The notes beneath the pieces were generated by a model, which was not told the origin of the DNA, ran no database searches, and worked only from the letters and a program-made list of their open reading frames with translations. Below are positions 1 to 10,600 of a stretch of DNA of 64,000 nt, one piece after another. This DNA is from Hahella sp018986435 (GTDB taxonomy: Bacteria > Pseudomonadota > Gammaproteobacteria > Pseudomonadales > Oleiphilaceae), in assembly GCF_050749805.1 (NCBI RefSeq), contig NZ_CP192738.1:2790001-2854000 (forward strand), in the 5' to 3' direction. Numbering within the stretch: position 1 is the first letter of the stretch; each line of letters opens with the position of its first letter. Made by a program: the position numbers and the translations under genes.

Positions 1-1515
1 AAAGGAAACATCGACGCGGGTACTTCGGAAGGGGGAACGGTTAACTCAAGTTCAGATTCTCCGCTAACTATTGATGTGATTGATAATCAGGGCGTTAAGC
101 GTACCGTTCGCGTTGCCTTCGTCAAGAAGTTTGGTTCGCAATGGGCGATGCAGCTGAAAGACCAGCAAGGTAATTTTGTTGCGCCTGAGACGATTGTCAC
201 TTTCAGCGCAGATGGCTCCATTCGTGCTGAAGACGCCAACCTGTCAATAGACTATCTGCCTTTTTCCGTATTGAGCGCGGAAAAAGCCAAGGAGGTTTTC
301 AAGCAGGATGGTGAGTACGCCTTTACAGATGGCGACTTCACTTCTGCTCCCGCGTTGGCTTTCAACCTGGACGATGAAGTTTTATTCATGGCCAGAAACA
401 ATGAAGGGGGCGAGTCGGACTATATTAATAGCGGCGAATTTGCCTTTGACGTTGATGGGAATTTAGTTGTCGCAGGTAGTGGTAAGAGAGTAGCCGGAGT
501 TAACTCCGAAGGAGTGATTACTGATTTCACTCTCGGTGGCTTAAAAGAGAATACAGCCGAAATTACTAAGAATGTCGAGGTGTTTGGTAACTTAGATCCA
601 GAACTTTCTAACCTCCCGGCAGATGGAGAGGATCCCATATTCTTTGATGTCATTCAGACAAATGGAGAAAAGTTGCGGGTTAATATGCACTTTACCAAGC
701 AAACGGAGAGTGAATGGAATTTATTTTTGAGGGATACAGCAGGAGAATTGCTGGGAGGGGCTTATCCACTCAGTTTTGATTCCAATGGCATTTTGGCGTC
801 AGCTAACAGAACACTTCAAGTGTCTTTGCCAGACAGTGACGACACAATGCTTAACGTCAATATAAAGCTCTATGAATCGGACAGTAAAAGTCTGACGCTC
901 AAAGCTGACGCGACTGATGGGGTGTCCGCTGTCGCTGACGGCGAAGAAAAAGGTCAGCTAGAGAAAGTGACTTTTGACGAAAAGGGTGTGGCCCACCTTT
1001 CATATTCAAACGGTAAAAGCGCTGTTGGTCCAAGGATTGCGCTGGTTGACAGGGGCGCGGAACCCTCCGCCAATTTTGACTTGTCCTTGAGCGGACTGAC
1101 ATCTCTAAGTGGCGTCAACTCAGTTGAAGTTTCTGATGTTGATGGCTTTGAGGCAGGTCGGGTGACGGAGTTTTCGTTTCAAGAAGACGGCGTCATCGCA
1201 TTCAAATATTCCAATGGCCAAGAAAAAACAGGGCCCCAGGTGGCTATGGCCAACTTCATGAATGTTAACGCCCTGACTTCGGAAGGCGGCTCACTATTTA
1301 GAGCAGGCGAAGACGCGGGTATTACCATCGGCGCAGCTAATGCCGGTGGATTTGGAAAAATAAAAGGCGAGAGTATTGAACTGTCAAATGTAGAGCTTTC
1401 CAGAGAGTTTGCGGAAATTATCATTATCCAGCGGGGATATCAGGCCAGCTCTCAGGTAATGAACGTTTCCAATGAGATGATAGAGAATTTATACAACAGC
1501 GTAAGGGGACGGTAA
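1..1515 (+). CDS. flagellar hook-type protein (FlgE-like), 5' end outside window
   Basis: The reading frame is open from base 1, so the true start lies upstream; a GTG at 76 is only the first internal start-like codon. The last 40 residues (EFAEIIIIQRGYQASSQ..., then a Met-Glu-Asn-Leu-Tyr-Asn tail) are the conserved D0/D1 C-terminal helix of the FlgE/FlgF/FlgG axial family. The segment TIDVIDNQGVKRTVRVAF matches the FlgE D2 signature, and a second copy of that beta module appears at about 645-790. Two further short modules ending in YSNGKSAVGP and YSNGQEKTGP (around 1000-1040 and 1205-1240) are also duplicates. FlgE polymers form the hook joining rod and filament. The stop overlaps the next start (TAATG), so the gene is operonic with the FliM-like gene. 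Assignment to FlgE rather than another axial protein is likely but not certain, because the body is expanded. Confidence 0.75.
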   Translation, partial: KGNIDAGTSEGGTVNSSSDSPLTIDVIDNQGVKRTVRVAFVKKFGSQWAMQLKDQQGNFVAPETIVTFSADGSIRAEDANLSIDYLPFSVLSAEKAKEVFKQDGEYAFTDGDFTSAPALAFNLDDEVLFMARNNEGGESDYINSGEFAFDVDGNLVVAGSGKRVAGVNSEGVITDFTLGGLKENTAEITKNVEVFGNLDPELSNLPADGEDPIFFDVIQTNGEKLRVNMHFTKQTESEWNLFLRDTAGELLGGAYPLSFDSNGILASANRTLQVSLPDSDDTMLNVNIKLYESDSKSLTLKADATDGVSAVADGEEKGQLEKVTFDEKGVAHLSYSNGKSAVGPRIALVDRGAEPSANFDLSLSGLTSLSGVNSVEVSDVDGFEAGRVTEFSFQEDGVIAFKYSNGQEKTGPQVAMANFMNVNALTSEGGSLFRAGEDAGITIGAANAGGFGKIKGESIELSNVELSREFAEIIIIQRGYQASSQVMNVSNEMIENLYNSVRGR

Positions 1516-2273
1516 TGCCGGTCAGGCCTTATAGCCTTTTGGGCGCCTCGTTATTGAAGCGTATTGAAGCGGAGGCGGCCGCATGCGCAGCAGCCTGGTA
1601 TGGAGAATGGGTGGGAGAGGACGCTGCTGTCAGCATAAGTCTGGCGCAGAGTCAGGATATCGACAGTCAATTGCTTCAGCGGGCGGCATCAGCGGGCGCG
1701 CAGGCATTGAGCGCGCCGGGTGTATTTGTGTTGCGAGCCGACCATAGTGAATGGTCTTCTCTACTACTGAAAGAAAAGTTGGCTGACGAAGATATCAGTC
1801 ATCAGTTGGTTTCCAGGCTCATCAAGCAAGCAATGAGTGAGCTGGCTGAGTCATGGGGACTGGCTGATCAAGTGGAGACTGAACTGTCAGAGTATGTCAG
1901 AGAGTACGCGTCAGGCTGGCTTCAAGTCACTATGACTTGGCCCGCCGCATGTGTGGTCCTGCTATGGTCCCCACAGGTCATTGAAAAGCACTTTTCTGCT
2001 GATGTGAGTGGGAATAATCGTCCCCAAAGCGCTCCAGAACCGTTGTTGAGTTCCTGTGGGGCCTTGGCGGCAAGGCTGTCTGTCCGTTTGAGCCCGGTGG
2101 AGCTGACCGTGCAAGAAGTGACAAGTCTGCAGGTGGGCGATGTTATTAAATTGGATCATAAACTGACTGAACCTGCGTTAGTGTTTACTCAGGACGACGC
2201 TTTGCGCTTTCGGGCCAGCCTGGGTGAGAGTGAAGGGGTTAAGTCAGTTAAGCTATTGAATATTAAAGGTTGA
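1515..2273 (+). CDS. short FliM-like / SpoA-domain C-ring protein
   Basis: This 252-residue protein has a C-terminal SpoA (FliM/FliN C-terminal) fold, seen in VELTVQEVTSLQVGDVIKLD and the following beta strands. It sits directly before fliN, so it probably builds the flagellar switch/C-ring at the cytoplasmic face of the basal body. It is shorter than usual FliM (about 330 residues), and its N-terminus does not show the acidic CheY-binding helix found in canonical FliM. It is therefore closer in layout to SctQ-like or divergent FliM proteins. It starts at an ATG overlapping the stop of the hook-like gene and ends just before the fliN ATG. The C-ring role is well supported by domain and context; the exact name fliM is not assigned because of the short, divergent N-terminus. 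Confidence 0.7.
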   Translation: MPVRPYSLLGASLLKRIEAEAAACAAAWYGEWVGEDAAVSISLAQSQDIDSQLLQRAASAGAQALSAPGVFVLRADHSEWSSLLLKEKLADEDISHQLVSRLIKQAMSELAESWGLADQVETELSEYVREYASGWLQVTMTWPAACVVLLWSPQVIEKHFSADVSGNNRPQSAPEPLLSSCGALAARLSVRLSPVELTVQEVTSLQVGDVIKLDHKLTEPALVFTQDDALRFRASLGESEGVKSVKLLNIKG

Positions 2274-2278
2274 TATCG

Positions 2279-2614
2279 ATGTCTCAAGAAAAAGACGTGA
2301 AAGAAACTAATACTGACGCGCTTGTGGAAGAGGTAATACTGGAGCCAATGAAATCAGGTGAGACAGGTACGAAGCTTAAAAGCGATCCGCTGGATTTGGT
2401 AAAAAACGTGAAGGTGACGCTGGATGTGTATCTCGGTGACGCCAATCTGACCGTTGCTGAACTGACGGCGCTGACGAATGAGTCTGTTGTAAAAATGAAT
2501 AAGCAACTGAATGATCCGATCGAGCTGCTATTGGATGGCAAAGTCGTCGCGCGTGGAAAACTGGTGGCGGTTGACGATGTATTTGGTATTCAAATCACTG
2601 AGACTAGTCGTTAA
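2279..2614 (+). CDS. fliN: flagellar motor switch protein FliN
   Basis: This 111-residue protein has a variable acidic N-terminus followed by a complete SpoA domain: VKVTLDVYLGDANLTVAEL, a hydrophobic strand ELLLDGKVVARGKLVAVDD, and a terminal FGIQITE strand. This is the usual size and shape of FliN. FliN forms the lower C-ring and docks the FliH-FliI export complex. The ATG at 2279 is preferred over an in-frame TTG at 2270 because AAAGG at 2265-2269 lies at a normal distance from it. The gene is tightly packed between the FliM-like gene and fliO. Confidence 0.88.
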   Translation: MSQEKDVKETNTDALVEEVILEPMKSGETGTKLKSDPLDLVKNVKVTLDVYLGDANLTVAELTALTNESVVKMNKQLNDPIELLLDGKVVARGKLVAVDDVFGIQITETSR

Positions 2615-2616
2615 AT

Positions 2617-3159
2617 ATGAGACGGTTGATTCCTGCCTGTTATCTTTCTGTGGCGGCGCTGATATCCCCAGTGGCTATAGGGGCGACAAGCGGAGAGGCT
2701 GAGAGTCAGCAAGTCGCGCCGTCCTTAACCCAGGTGGAAACAGAGTCTGCAGTAGCAGGCGAAAAGCCAACTCCCAATACGGAGCCGTCTCGGGTAGCAA
2801 AAGACAATCAGGCAGGAATTGAAGCGGTTCCTCTCAATGAGTTGCCGTTCAAAGACAAGGGCGGTCAACCTGCCCATGAGTTTAGCGGCGTCTATACGCT
2901 ACTGCTTTTTATTCTTGTTTTACTCGCCCTGGCGCTATGGGGTGTGCGTCGTTTTCTTGCAAAAAAAGGCGCGATCCCTGTTCAGGCTGGGCAGATACGA
3001 TATATCGAAACCAAACGTTTAAATGCTAAAACTCAGGCCTACTTGGTGGAAGTTGAAGGACGAAAAGTGCTGATTGTTGATAACGGACAAAGCGTTGCAA
3101 TGCAGACGTTGAGCTTGGCTGCAACGAGCGAAGAAAAAAGTGAGCATGGTAGTGATTAG
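2617..3159 (+). CDS. fliO: flagellar biosynthesis protein FliO
   Basis: This 180-residue protein has an N-terminal signal-like segment (LIPACYLSVAALISPVAIGA), a low-complexity periplasmic stretch of about 70 residues, one transmembrane helix (TLLLFILVLLALALWGVRRF) and a cytoplasmic tail containing IRYIETKRLNAKTQAYLVEV. That tail is the conserved FliO signature. FliO assists assembly or stability of the FliP ring in the flagellar type III export gate. It lies 2 bp after fliN and overlaps the start of fliP, the canonical fliN-fliO-fliP order. FliO is absent from non-flagellar type III systems, so this locus is flagellar. Confidence 0.85.
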   Translation: MRRLIPACYLSVAALISPVAIGATSGEAESQQVAPSLTQVETESAVAGEKPTPNTEPSRVAKDNQAGIEAVPLNELPFKDKGGQPAHEFSGVYTLLLFILVLLALALWGVRRFLAKKGAIPVQAGQIRYIETKRLNAKTQAYLVEVEGRKVLIVDNGQSVAMQTLSLAATSEEKSEHGSD

Positions 3160-3898
3160 GTATTTATTGCCTTTATTGGGATTACTTCTATTTCCATCAT
3201 TGAGCTGGGCGGACGCGTCTACGGCTTCATTTGGCGTTGACTTATCTGGACTGGATAAGTCATCACCTGACGAAGTCGCCAGCGCGCTACAAGTGCTGGC
3301 GGTACTGACCATATTAAGTCTGGCGCCTGCGCTGCTTATCGCCCTGACGTCGTTTACTCGCATCGTTATTGTCCTGTCCATGCTGCGCTACGCATTTGGC
3401 ATGCAGCAAACACCGCCTAACACGGTCATTATTGCGCTTGCTCTATTTCTGACTCTTTTTACGATGACGCCTGTGTTTAACAAAATTGATCAACAGGCGT
3501 TGCAGCCCTATTTGGCTGGAGAGCTCGTTTTTACGGAAGCCGTGAACGCAGGTTTGGCGCCAATGCGGGAATTTATGGTCAGACAAACCCGAGAAAAGGA
3601 TCTTGCGCTTGTTATTGAAATGGCGGGAGAAGAGTCGCCGGAAACATTGAATGATATTTCCAATACGTCGCTTATAACGGCGTTTATGCTGAGTGAACTG
3701 CAAACGGCTTTTCAAATTGGCTTTGTCATTTTTTTACCGTTTTTATTGATTGATCTGGTTTCAGCCAGTGTGCTGATGTCAATGGGGATGATAATGGTGC
3801 CGCCATTGACGATATCTCTACCAGTCAAAATTCTGATGTTTGTGCTTATTGAAGGATGGACTCTGGTGGCTCAGGCATTAGTTGGAAGTTTTAATTAA
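3146..3898 (+). CDS. fliP: flagellar export gate protein FliP
   Basis: This is a membrane protein of about 250 residues with an N-terminal signal sequence (IRYLLPLLGLLLFPSLSWA), as in flagellar FliP. The family signatures SFTRIVIVLSMLRYAFGMQQ, PPNTVIIALALFLTLFTM and the late hydrophobic hairpin LIDLVSASVLMSMGMIMVPP are all present. FliP forms the core of the export gate with FliQ and FliR. The start overlaps fliO; GTG at 3140 or ATG at 3146 are both possible, and neither has a strong ribosome site. Unusually, fliQ, fliR and flhB do not follow; the next gene encodes a TPR protein. Confidence 0.9.
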   Translation: MVVIRYLLPLLGLLLFPSLSWADASTASFGVDLSGLDKSSPDEVASALQVLAVLTILSLAPALLIALTSFTRIVIVLSMLRYAFGMQQTPPNTVIIALALFLTLFTMTPVFNKIDQQALQPYLAGELVFTEAVNAGLAPMREFMVRQTREKDLALVIEMAGEESPETLNDISNTSLITAFMLSELQTAFQIGFVIFLPFLLIDLVSASVLMSMGMIMVPPLTISLPVKILMFVLIEGWTLVAQALVGSFN

Positions 3899-3908
3899 GG
3901 AGTCTGAT

Positions 3909-4499
3909 ATGAGTGACTTAATGGATAATCTGGATTCAGAGGAGCTCTTTTATCTTGGCTTGCAGGCCAGTGGTAAAGGCGATCATGAAAAGGCCATTCT
4001 GTTTTTCAAACGGTCTATTTCATTGGACTGTAATGCTAAAAATACCTACTTGTTAGCGGCGGAGTACGCGGAAATAGGTATGTACGAGCGGGCATATGAA
4101 ACGATGCAAAAAGCGGTGGATCTGGACCCACAGCTTTGGACCGCCCACTTTCAGGCGGGGCTGATTAAGTTTTCGGTAGGAGATACGGAAACTGCTCGGG
4201 AAGCTTGGTCAAAATTGGATGCGCTGCCAGAGAGTAGCCCGTTACGGATATTTAAGAACGGTATCATTAAGTGCCTGGATGGCGACCTTGAGAGTGGCGA
4301 AGCTTTGATTCTGCAAGGCTTGGAGGCTAATAACTCCAATCCTGCTCTCAATGAGGATATGAAGAGGCTGCTTGAGCTTCTAAAAGCAAATCATGGAGAA
4401 CAATCACCGCAACCTACTCATAAAGATGAGAGTGCGACAGCGGACGATAGTCTCAATCACTTATTTTTGTCGGCGTATAAGAACAAAACTAAACAATAA
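3909..4499 (+). CDS. TPR-repeat protein of the flagellar operon
   Basis: This 196-residue protein contains three to four tetratricopeptide repeats, for example ELFYLGLQASGKGDHEKAIL, NTYLLAAEYAEIGMYERAYE and LWTAHFQAGLIKFSVGDTE. It has no signal peptide or membrane segment, so it is probably a cytoplasmic scaffold or chaperone-like protein. The ATG at 3909 has a perfect AAGGAG at 3897-3902; the longer open frame from 3882 overlaps fliP and lacks one. It begins 10 bp after fliP and is followed by a strong terminator, so it is likely the last gene of the flagellar transcript. It could serve export or assembly, but the sequence does not prove that. Confidence 0.75.
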   Translation: MSDLMDNLDSEELFYLGLQASGKGDHEKAILFFKRSISLDCNAKNTYLLAAEYAEIGMYERAYETMQKAVDLDPQLWTAHFQAGLIKFSVGDTETAREAWSKLDALPESSPLRIFKNGIIKCLDGDLESGEALILQGLEANNSNPALNEDMKRLLELLKANHGEQSPQPTHKDESATADDSLNHLFLSAYKNKTKQ

Positions 4500-4580
4500 T
4501 GTTGCTTTGTACGCTCGGACATAAGTATTGCAGTTCGGCGCAGTTCTCTGCGCCTCTGTTAGTTTTTATTTTTGGTTTAG

Positions 4581-4623
4581 GCCGCTGACGACAGGCGCAA
4601 AGTCTGCCGTCAGCGGCTTTTTT
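4581..4623 (+). terminator. rho-independent terminator between flagellar operon and rhs gene
   Basis: A perfect 10-bp stem, GCCGCTGACG at 4581-4590 with CGTCAGCGGC at 4608-4617, is followed directly by six T (4618-4623). It separates the TPR gene from the rhs gene, so the giant gene is probably transcribed from its own promoter between 4624 and 4665 or from readthrough. Confidence 0.88.
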
Positions 4624-4665
4624 ATGCGTTAAAAAAGTCAGTCGGAAGTATTTAGGAGTCATCAA

Positions 4666-7600
4666 ATGGTTGCGGTTGTATCAGGGGAAGGTCTGGGATT
4701 ATTTGGCGCGTCCTTGTCAGGCGCGGGCGCGGGACTGTCGCAAGCGGGCGTGGGCCAGGGCGGCGAGCGGGTCTACGTCAATGCGGCCACAGGCAACCTG
4801 GTGCTGCAGCGCCGCGATGAGCTGCTGTTAGGCGCGGGGCGTGACGCCAGCCTGATCCGCACTTATAACAGCCAGGGCCGCTTCACTGACGACAACGGCG
4901 ACAACTTCTACTTCAGCTTCAACCAGCGCCTGGAATTCAACGGCGGTACCCTGAACAAAGCCGGCAGCGTGATCACGCGGATCGCCGGCGACGGCAGCCG
5001 CACGGATTATCGTTATGACGAGAGCCGTGGACTGTATGTCTCCAGCGTCGGCGAAGGCGCTCACGACACTCTGGAATTCCGCGGCGGAACCGGCGCTGAC
5101 GCGTTCCTGTGGACGGAAGGCGAGAGCGGCGCGCAGGAAGTGTACAGCTGGCAGGGCAAACTGAGCGCGCTGGCCCATCGCGACGAACCCGGACGGGTGA
5201 CCATCAGCCGCAGCGCGGCCGCGACGACCCTGACGACGGCGTCCGGGGAGAAGCTGGAGATTCAGTACGACGGCTCTGGGCGGGCGGTGCTGGTGAAGAC
5301 GGTGGGCGCGGACGGCGCGCAACGCAACCAGACCTATTACGGCTATGACGCCCAGGGACGCCTGACGACGGTGACGGTGGACCTGACCCCGGCGGACAAC
5401 AGCATCGGCGACGGCCGCACTTTCGTGACGCGCTACAGCTACGACGGCGACAGCAAACGCGTGGCGAAGATGCAGGCCAGCGACGGCGTGTCGGTGAGCT
5501 TCCAGTACCAGAACATCGGCGGCGAATACCGGGTGACCCGGGTGACCCAGGGCGACGGCGCGGACGCCATCGTCACCGCCTACGCCTATGATCTGGCGCA
5601 GCGCACGGCGACGGTGACGCGGGTGCTGGACCCAGCGACGCTGAGCGGCCTGCAGACGGTGCTGCGCTACGACGAACGCGCGCGCCTGGTGGAGCTGCGC
5701 CTGCCGCAGCAGGACGGAAGCCAGAGCGTTCGCCGCTACGCCTACGACGCCGACGACAACCTCATCCAAAGTACGGACGCCGATGGCTACAGCGAGACCT
5801 ACCGCTACGACGCCATGGGCAATCTGCTGACCCATACCGACCGTTTGGGGAGCGCCACCGACTACACCTATAACGCCTACAACCAGACCCTGACGGAAAC
5901 GACGGACGGCGCCACCCAGCGCTACGTTTACGACAGCGAGCATCGCTTGCGTTACCGCGTGGACGCCCAGGGTGGCGTCACCGAATTCCGCTACAACAAC
6001 CTGGGCCAGCTGAGAGCGACCCAGGGGTACCTCGCGCGCTACGACCTGAGCGATCTGGCCCCCGGTCAAGAGCTGCCTGAAGGGCCGCTGAGAACCTGGA
6101 CGAGCGCCGCCCGGGCGCAGGGAACCACCCTCACGGAATACGACTACGACTTCCGCGGCCAACTGAGCCGTCAGACCCGCTACAGCAAGACCGACGCCAC
6201 GGGCGCGGGCATCGGCGCGGCGACGACGCACTTTATCTACGACGCGGAAGGACGCCTGCTGAAACAGGTGAACCCCGATCAGGCGGCGCCGACGGAGAAC
6301 GCGAGCGCGGCCCCGGAGAGCCTGGGGCATCGCACCGGAGAAACGCTGTATGTCTACGACGGCCTGGGCCGGCTGCTGTCGGTGAAGGACGCGCTGGGCG
6401 CGGTGACCACGCAGACCGAATACCAGGGCGCGACCATCCTGAGCCGCGACGCAGCGGGTCTGCAAAGCGTGAAGACGTACAACAGCGCCGGCGCGCTGAT
6501 CGACGTGGTGGAGCGCGACGCCGGCGGCGTACAGCTGGGCAAGGCGCAGCAATACTACGACGCCCAGGGCCGGGTGATCCGCAGAGTGGACGCGCAGGGC
6601 GCGCAGACCCGCTATGTTTATGACGGCCAGGACCGGGTGCGTTTTGAAATCGACGCCCTGGGTTACGTCACGGAGAACCGCTATGACGTCCTGGGACGGG
6701 TGACGCAGGCGCGTCGCTATGAGACCGCCTACGGCGGCGCCGTCAGCCTGGCGGCGCTGGAGACCTTCGCCGGGGGCCAGAGCGCAATCACCACGCGACG
6801 CTTCTACGACGCTGAGGGCCAGGTGCGTTTCGAAATCGACGCCCAGGGTTATGTCACCGGTTATGAGTACGACGGACAAGGACGCGTTGCGAAGAAGACC
6901 CGCTACGACAAAGCGGCGGACCTGAACGCCGCCAACCTGGCGTCGCTGGCGGCGCATGCGCCGAGCTGGCGCGGCGACGGCGTCGTGCAGATCGACGCGG
7001 GACGGATTATCAAGACCGCCGCCACCGGACTCAGCGGAGGCCGGGCGGTGGCGAACGAAGCGCTGCAACAAGGCCGCGGCGCGCTGGAGTTCACCGTGGC
7101 GGCGCTGCCGACCGGGGCTTCCCTGGGCGCGGTGGGCTTCAATAAGAACCCGGAGACCGTCCTGACCGGCAACGATTATCTGAATGAAGTGGACCTGGGC
7201 GTTTTCATCCGCGACCCGGACGGCGCCGGTTCACAGGGCCACAGCCTGATGATCCAGGTGAACGGCGTGCGCACGGAGCCAACCTCGGCGACGCCGATCA
7301 AGGTTGGCGACCGCCTGCGCATCGAAATGCGGGGCGCGGACGCGCGCATCCTGCTTCAGCGCTCTGGCCAGCACGGCTTCACACTGATTCAAACCCTCAC
7401 AGGCGTGGTGGATGCGAACGCGAACTACACGGCGCAAACCAACCTGTATGGCGCGGGCGCGGGCATTGAAGCCGTAGCGCTCAGCGGCGATGCGGACTAC
7501 CACAGCGCGGGCGTCGCCACCCGCTACGTTTATGACGCCAAGGGACAGGCGCGCTTTGAGGTGGACGCGCAAGGCTACGTCACGGAGAACCGTTATGACG

Positions 7601-10600
7601 CGCTAGGCCAAGTAACCGAAAAACTCAGCTATAGTCATGCCTACACGGGCGGCGTCTTTACTGAAAGCGCCTTGCAGACCTTCGCGAATGGCGCAACCCC
7701 GGCTTCTCATTCTCATTTGGTGTATGACGCGAGAGGTCAGGTGCGTTTTGAGGTCGACGCCTTGGGTTACGTCACGGAATTCGAGTATGACGCGCAAGGA
7801 CGGGTGGTTAACAAGAGCCGCTATACGCACCCAGTTGACGTCGCCACGGCGGATCTGGCGTCGCGCCTGCCTCAGTTACTGAACTGGGGAACGGATGCGG
7901 CGGTGTCCCAGCAAGGAGGACGCCTGACGCGCACCGGACCCGCGAGTCTGACCGCCGGTCGTGCGATCGCGGGGAGCGGCGTAACGGGCGGCGAGGGCGT
8001 CCTCGAATTCACCTTAGACCAACTGGTCAATGGCCAATCCCTGGGTGTAGTGGGCTTTAACCTGAACCCGGAAGAACGGTTGTCGGGGAATGACTACTTT
8101 AAGGAAATCGACCTGGGGGTCTTTATCCGCGACCGGGACGGCGCGGCGGCGGAGAAGCACAGCGTTCTGATTCAATACAAAGGAACGCAGATCGCGCCGG
8201 CGACGATGCAGTTCGTGGAGGAGGGAGACCGTTTCCGGATTGAACTGAAGGACGGCGACGCGCGCATCCTGCTGCAACGCAAGGGACAGGATAACTACGT
8301 CCTGATTCACACCCTGAAGGATGCGGTGGACGCCACGCAGACCTACGTGGCGCAGGCGAACCTGTACGCGCAGGGCTCGGCGATTGGCGATGCCTGGATG
8401 AGCGGCGACGCGACGCAGAACAGTGAACGCAGCCGTGAACGTCTGATCTACGACGCTAAAGATCAGGCGCGCTTTACGGTTGACGCTTTGGGCTACGTCA
8501 CGGAGAACCGCTACGACGCGTTGGGCCGCATAACCGAAACACTTAGTTACAGCTCCGCCTACACAGGCTCAGCCTTTACCGAAAGCGCCCTGCAGAGCTT
8601 CATCAGCGGCAAAACGCCCGCCGCCCATTCCCGACTGGTGTATGACGTCAAGGGCCAGGCGCGCTTCACCGTCGACGCCCTGGGCCTGGTGACGGAGACC
8701 CGTTACGACAGTCTGGGCCAAGTAACCGAAAAACTCAGCTACAGCCATGTCTACACGGGCGGCGTTTTCACCGAAAGCGCCTTACAGACGTTCGCGAATG
8801 GCGCAACCCCGGCTTCGCATTCTCGTTTGGTGTATGACGCGAGAGGCCAGGTGCGCTTTGAGGTCGACGCCTTGGGTTACGTCACGGAATTTGAGTACGA
8901 CGCGCAAGGGCGGGTGGTTAACAAGAGCCGCTATGAGCAGCCGATTGACGCCGCTTCTGCGGATCTGGCGTCGCGCTTGCCTCAGTGGCTGAACTGGGGA
9001 ACGGATGCGGAGGTGTCCCAGCAAGGAGGACGCCTGACGCGCACCGGACCAGCGAGTCTGACCGCAGGCCGCGCAATCGCGGGAAGCGGCCTGACGGGCG
9101 GCGAAGGCGTCCTGGAATTCACCGTAGACCAACTGGTCAATGGCCAATCCCTGGGCGTGGTGGGCTTCAACCTGAACCCGGAAGAACGGTTGTCGGGGAA
9201 CGACTACTTTAAGGAAATCGACCTGGGCGTGTTTATCCGCGACCGGGACGGCGCGGCGGCGGAGAAACACAGCGTTCTGATTCAATACAAGGGGACGCAG
9301 ATCGCGCCGGCGACGATGCAGTTCGTGGAGGCGGGAGACCGTTTCCGGATTGAACTGAAGGACGGCGACGCGCGCATCCTGCTGCAACGCAAGGGACAGG
9401 ATAACTACGTCCTGATTCATACCCTGAAGGATGCAGTGGACGCCACGCAGACCTATGTGGCGCAGGCGAACCTGTACGCACAGGGCTCGGCGATTGGCGA
9501 TGTCTGGATGAGCGGAACAGCGACGCAGAACAGTGAGCGCAGCAGTGAACGATTGGTTTACGACGCCAAAGGTCAGGCGCGCTTCACCATTGACGCTCTG
9601 GGTCAGGTGACGGAGAGCCGCTACGATGCTTTGGGTCGTATAACCGAAAAACTCAGTTACAGCTCCGCCTACACCGGCGGCGCCTTTACCGAAAGCGCCC
9701 TGCAGAGCTTCATCAGCGGCAAAACGCCCGCTTCCTATTCCCGACTGGTCTACGACGTGAAAGGCCAGGCGCGCTTCACCCTGGACGCTCTGGGCCAGGT
9801 GACGGAGACCCGTTACGACAGCCTGGGCCGGGTAATTGAAAAGCTCAGCTATAGCCACGCTTACACGGGCGGTGTCTTTACTGAAAGCGCCTTACAGACG
9901 TTCGCGAATGGCGCAATTCCGGCGTCTCACTCTCGTTTGGTGTATGACGTGAGAGGCCAGGTGCGCTTTGAGGTCGACGCGCTGGGTTACGTCACGGAAT
10001 TCGAGTATGACGCGCAAGGGCGGGTGGTTAACAAGAGCCGCTATGAGCAGCCGATTGACGCCGCCACGGCGGATCTGGCGTCACGCTTGCCTCAGTTACT
10101 GAACTGGGGAACGGATGCGGCGGTGTCCCAGCAAGGAGGACGCCTGACGCGCACCGGACCGGCGAGTCTGACTGCCGGCCGCGCAATCGCGGGAAGCGGC
10201 CTGACGGGCGGCGAAGGCGTTCTGGAATTCACTGTAGACCAGCTGGTCAATGGCCAATCTCTGGGCGTGGTGGGCTTCAACCTGAACCCGGAAGAACGGC
10301 TGTCAGGGAACGACTACTTTAAGGAAATCGACCTGGGCGTGTTTATCCGCGACCGGGACGGCGCGGCGGCGGAGAAACACAGCGTTCTGATTCAATACAA
10401 GGGGACGCAGATTGCGCCGGCGACGATGCAGTTCGTGGAGGCGGGAGACCGTTTCCGGATTGAACTGAAGGACGGCGACGCCCGCATCCTGCTGCAACGC
10501 AAGGGACAGGATAACTACGTCCTGATTCACACTCTGAAGGATGCAGTGGACGCCACGCAGACCTACGTGGCGCAGGCGAACCTGTACGCGCAGGGCTCGG

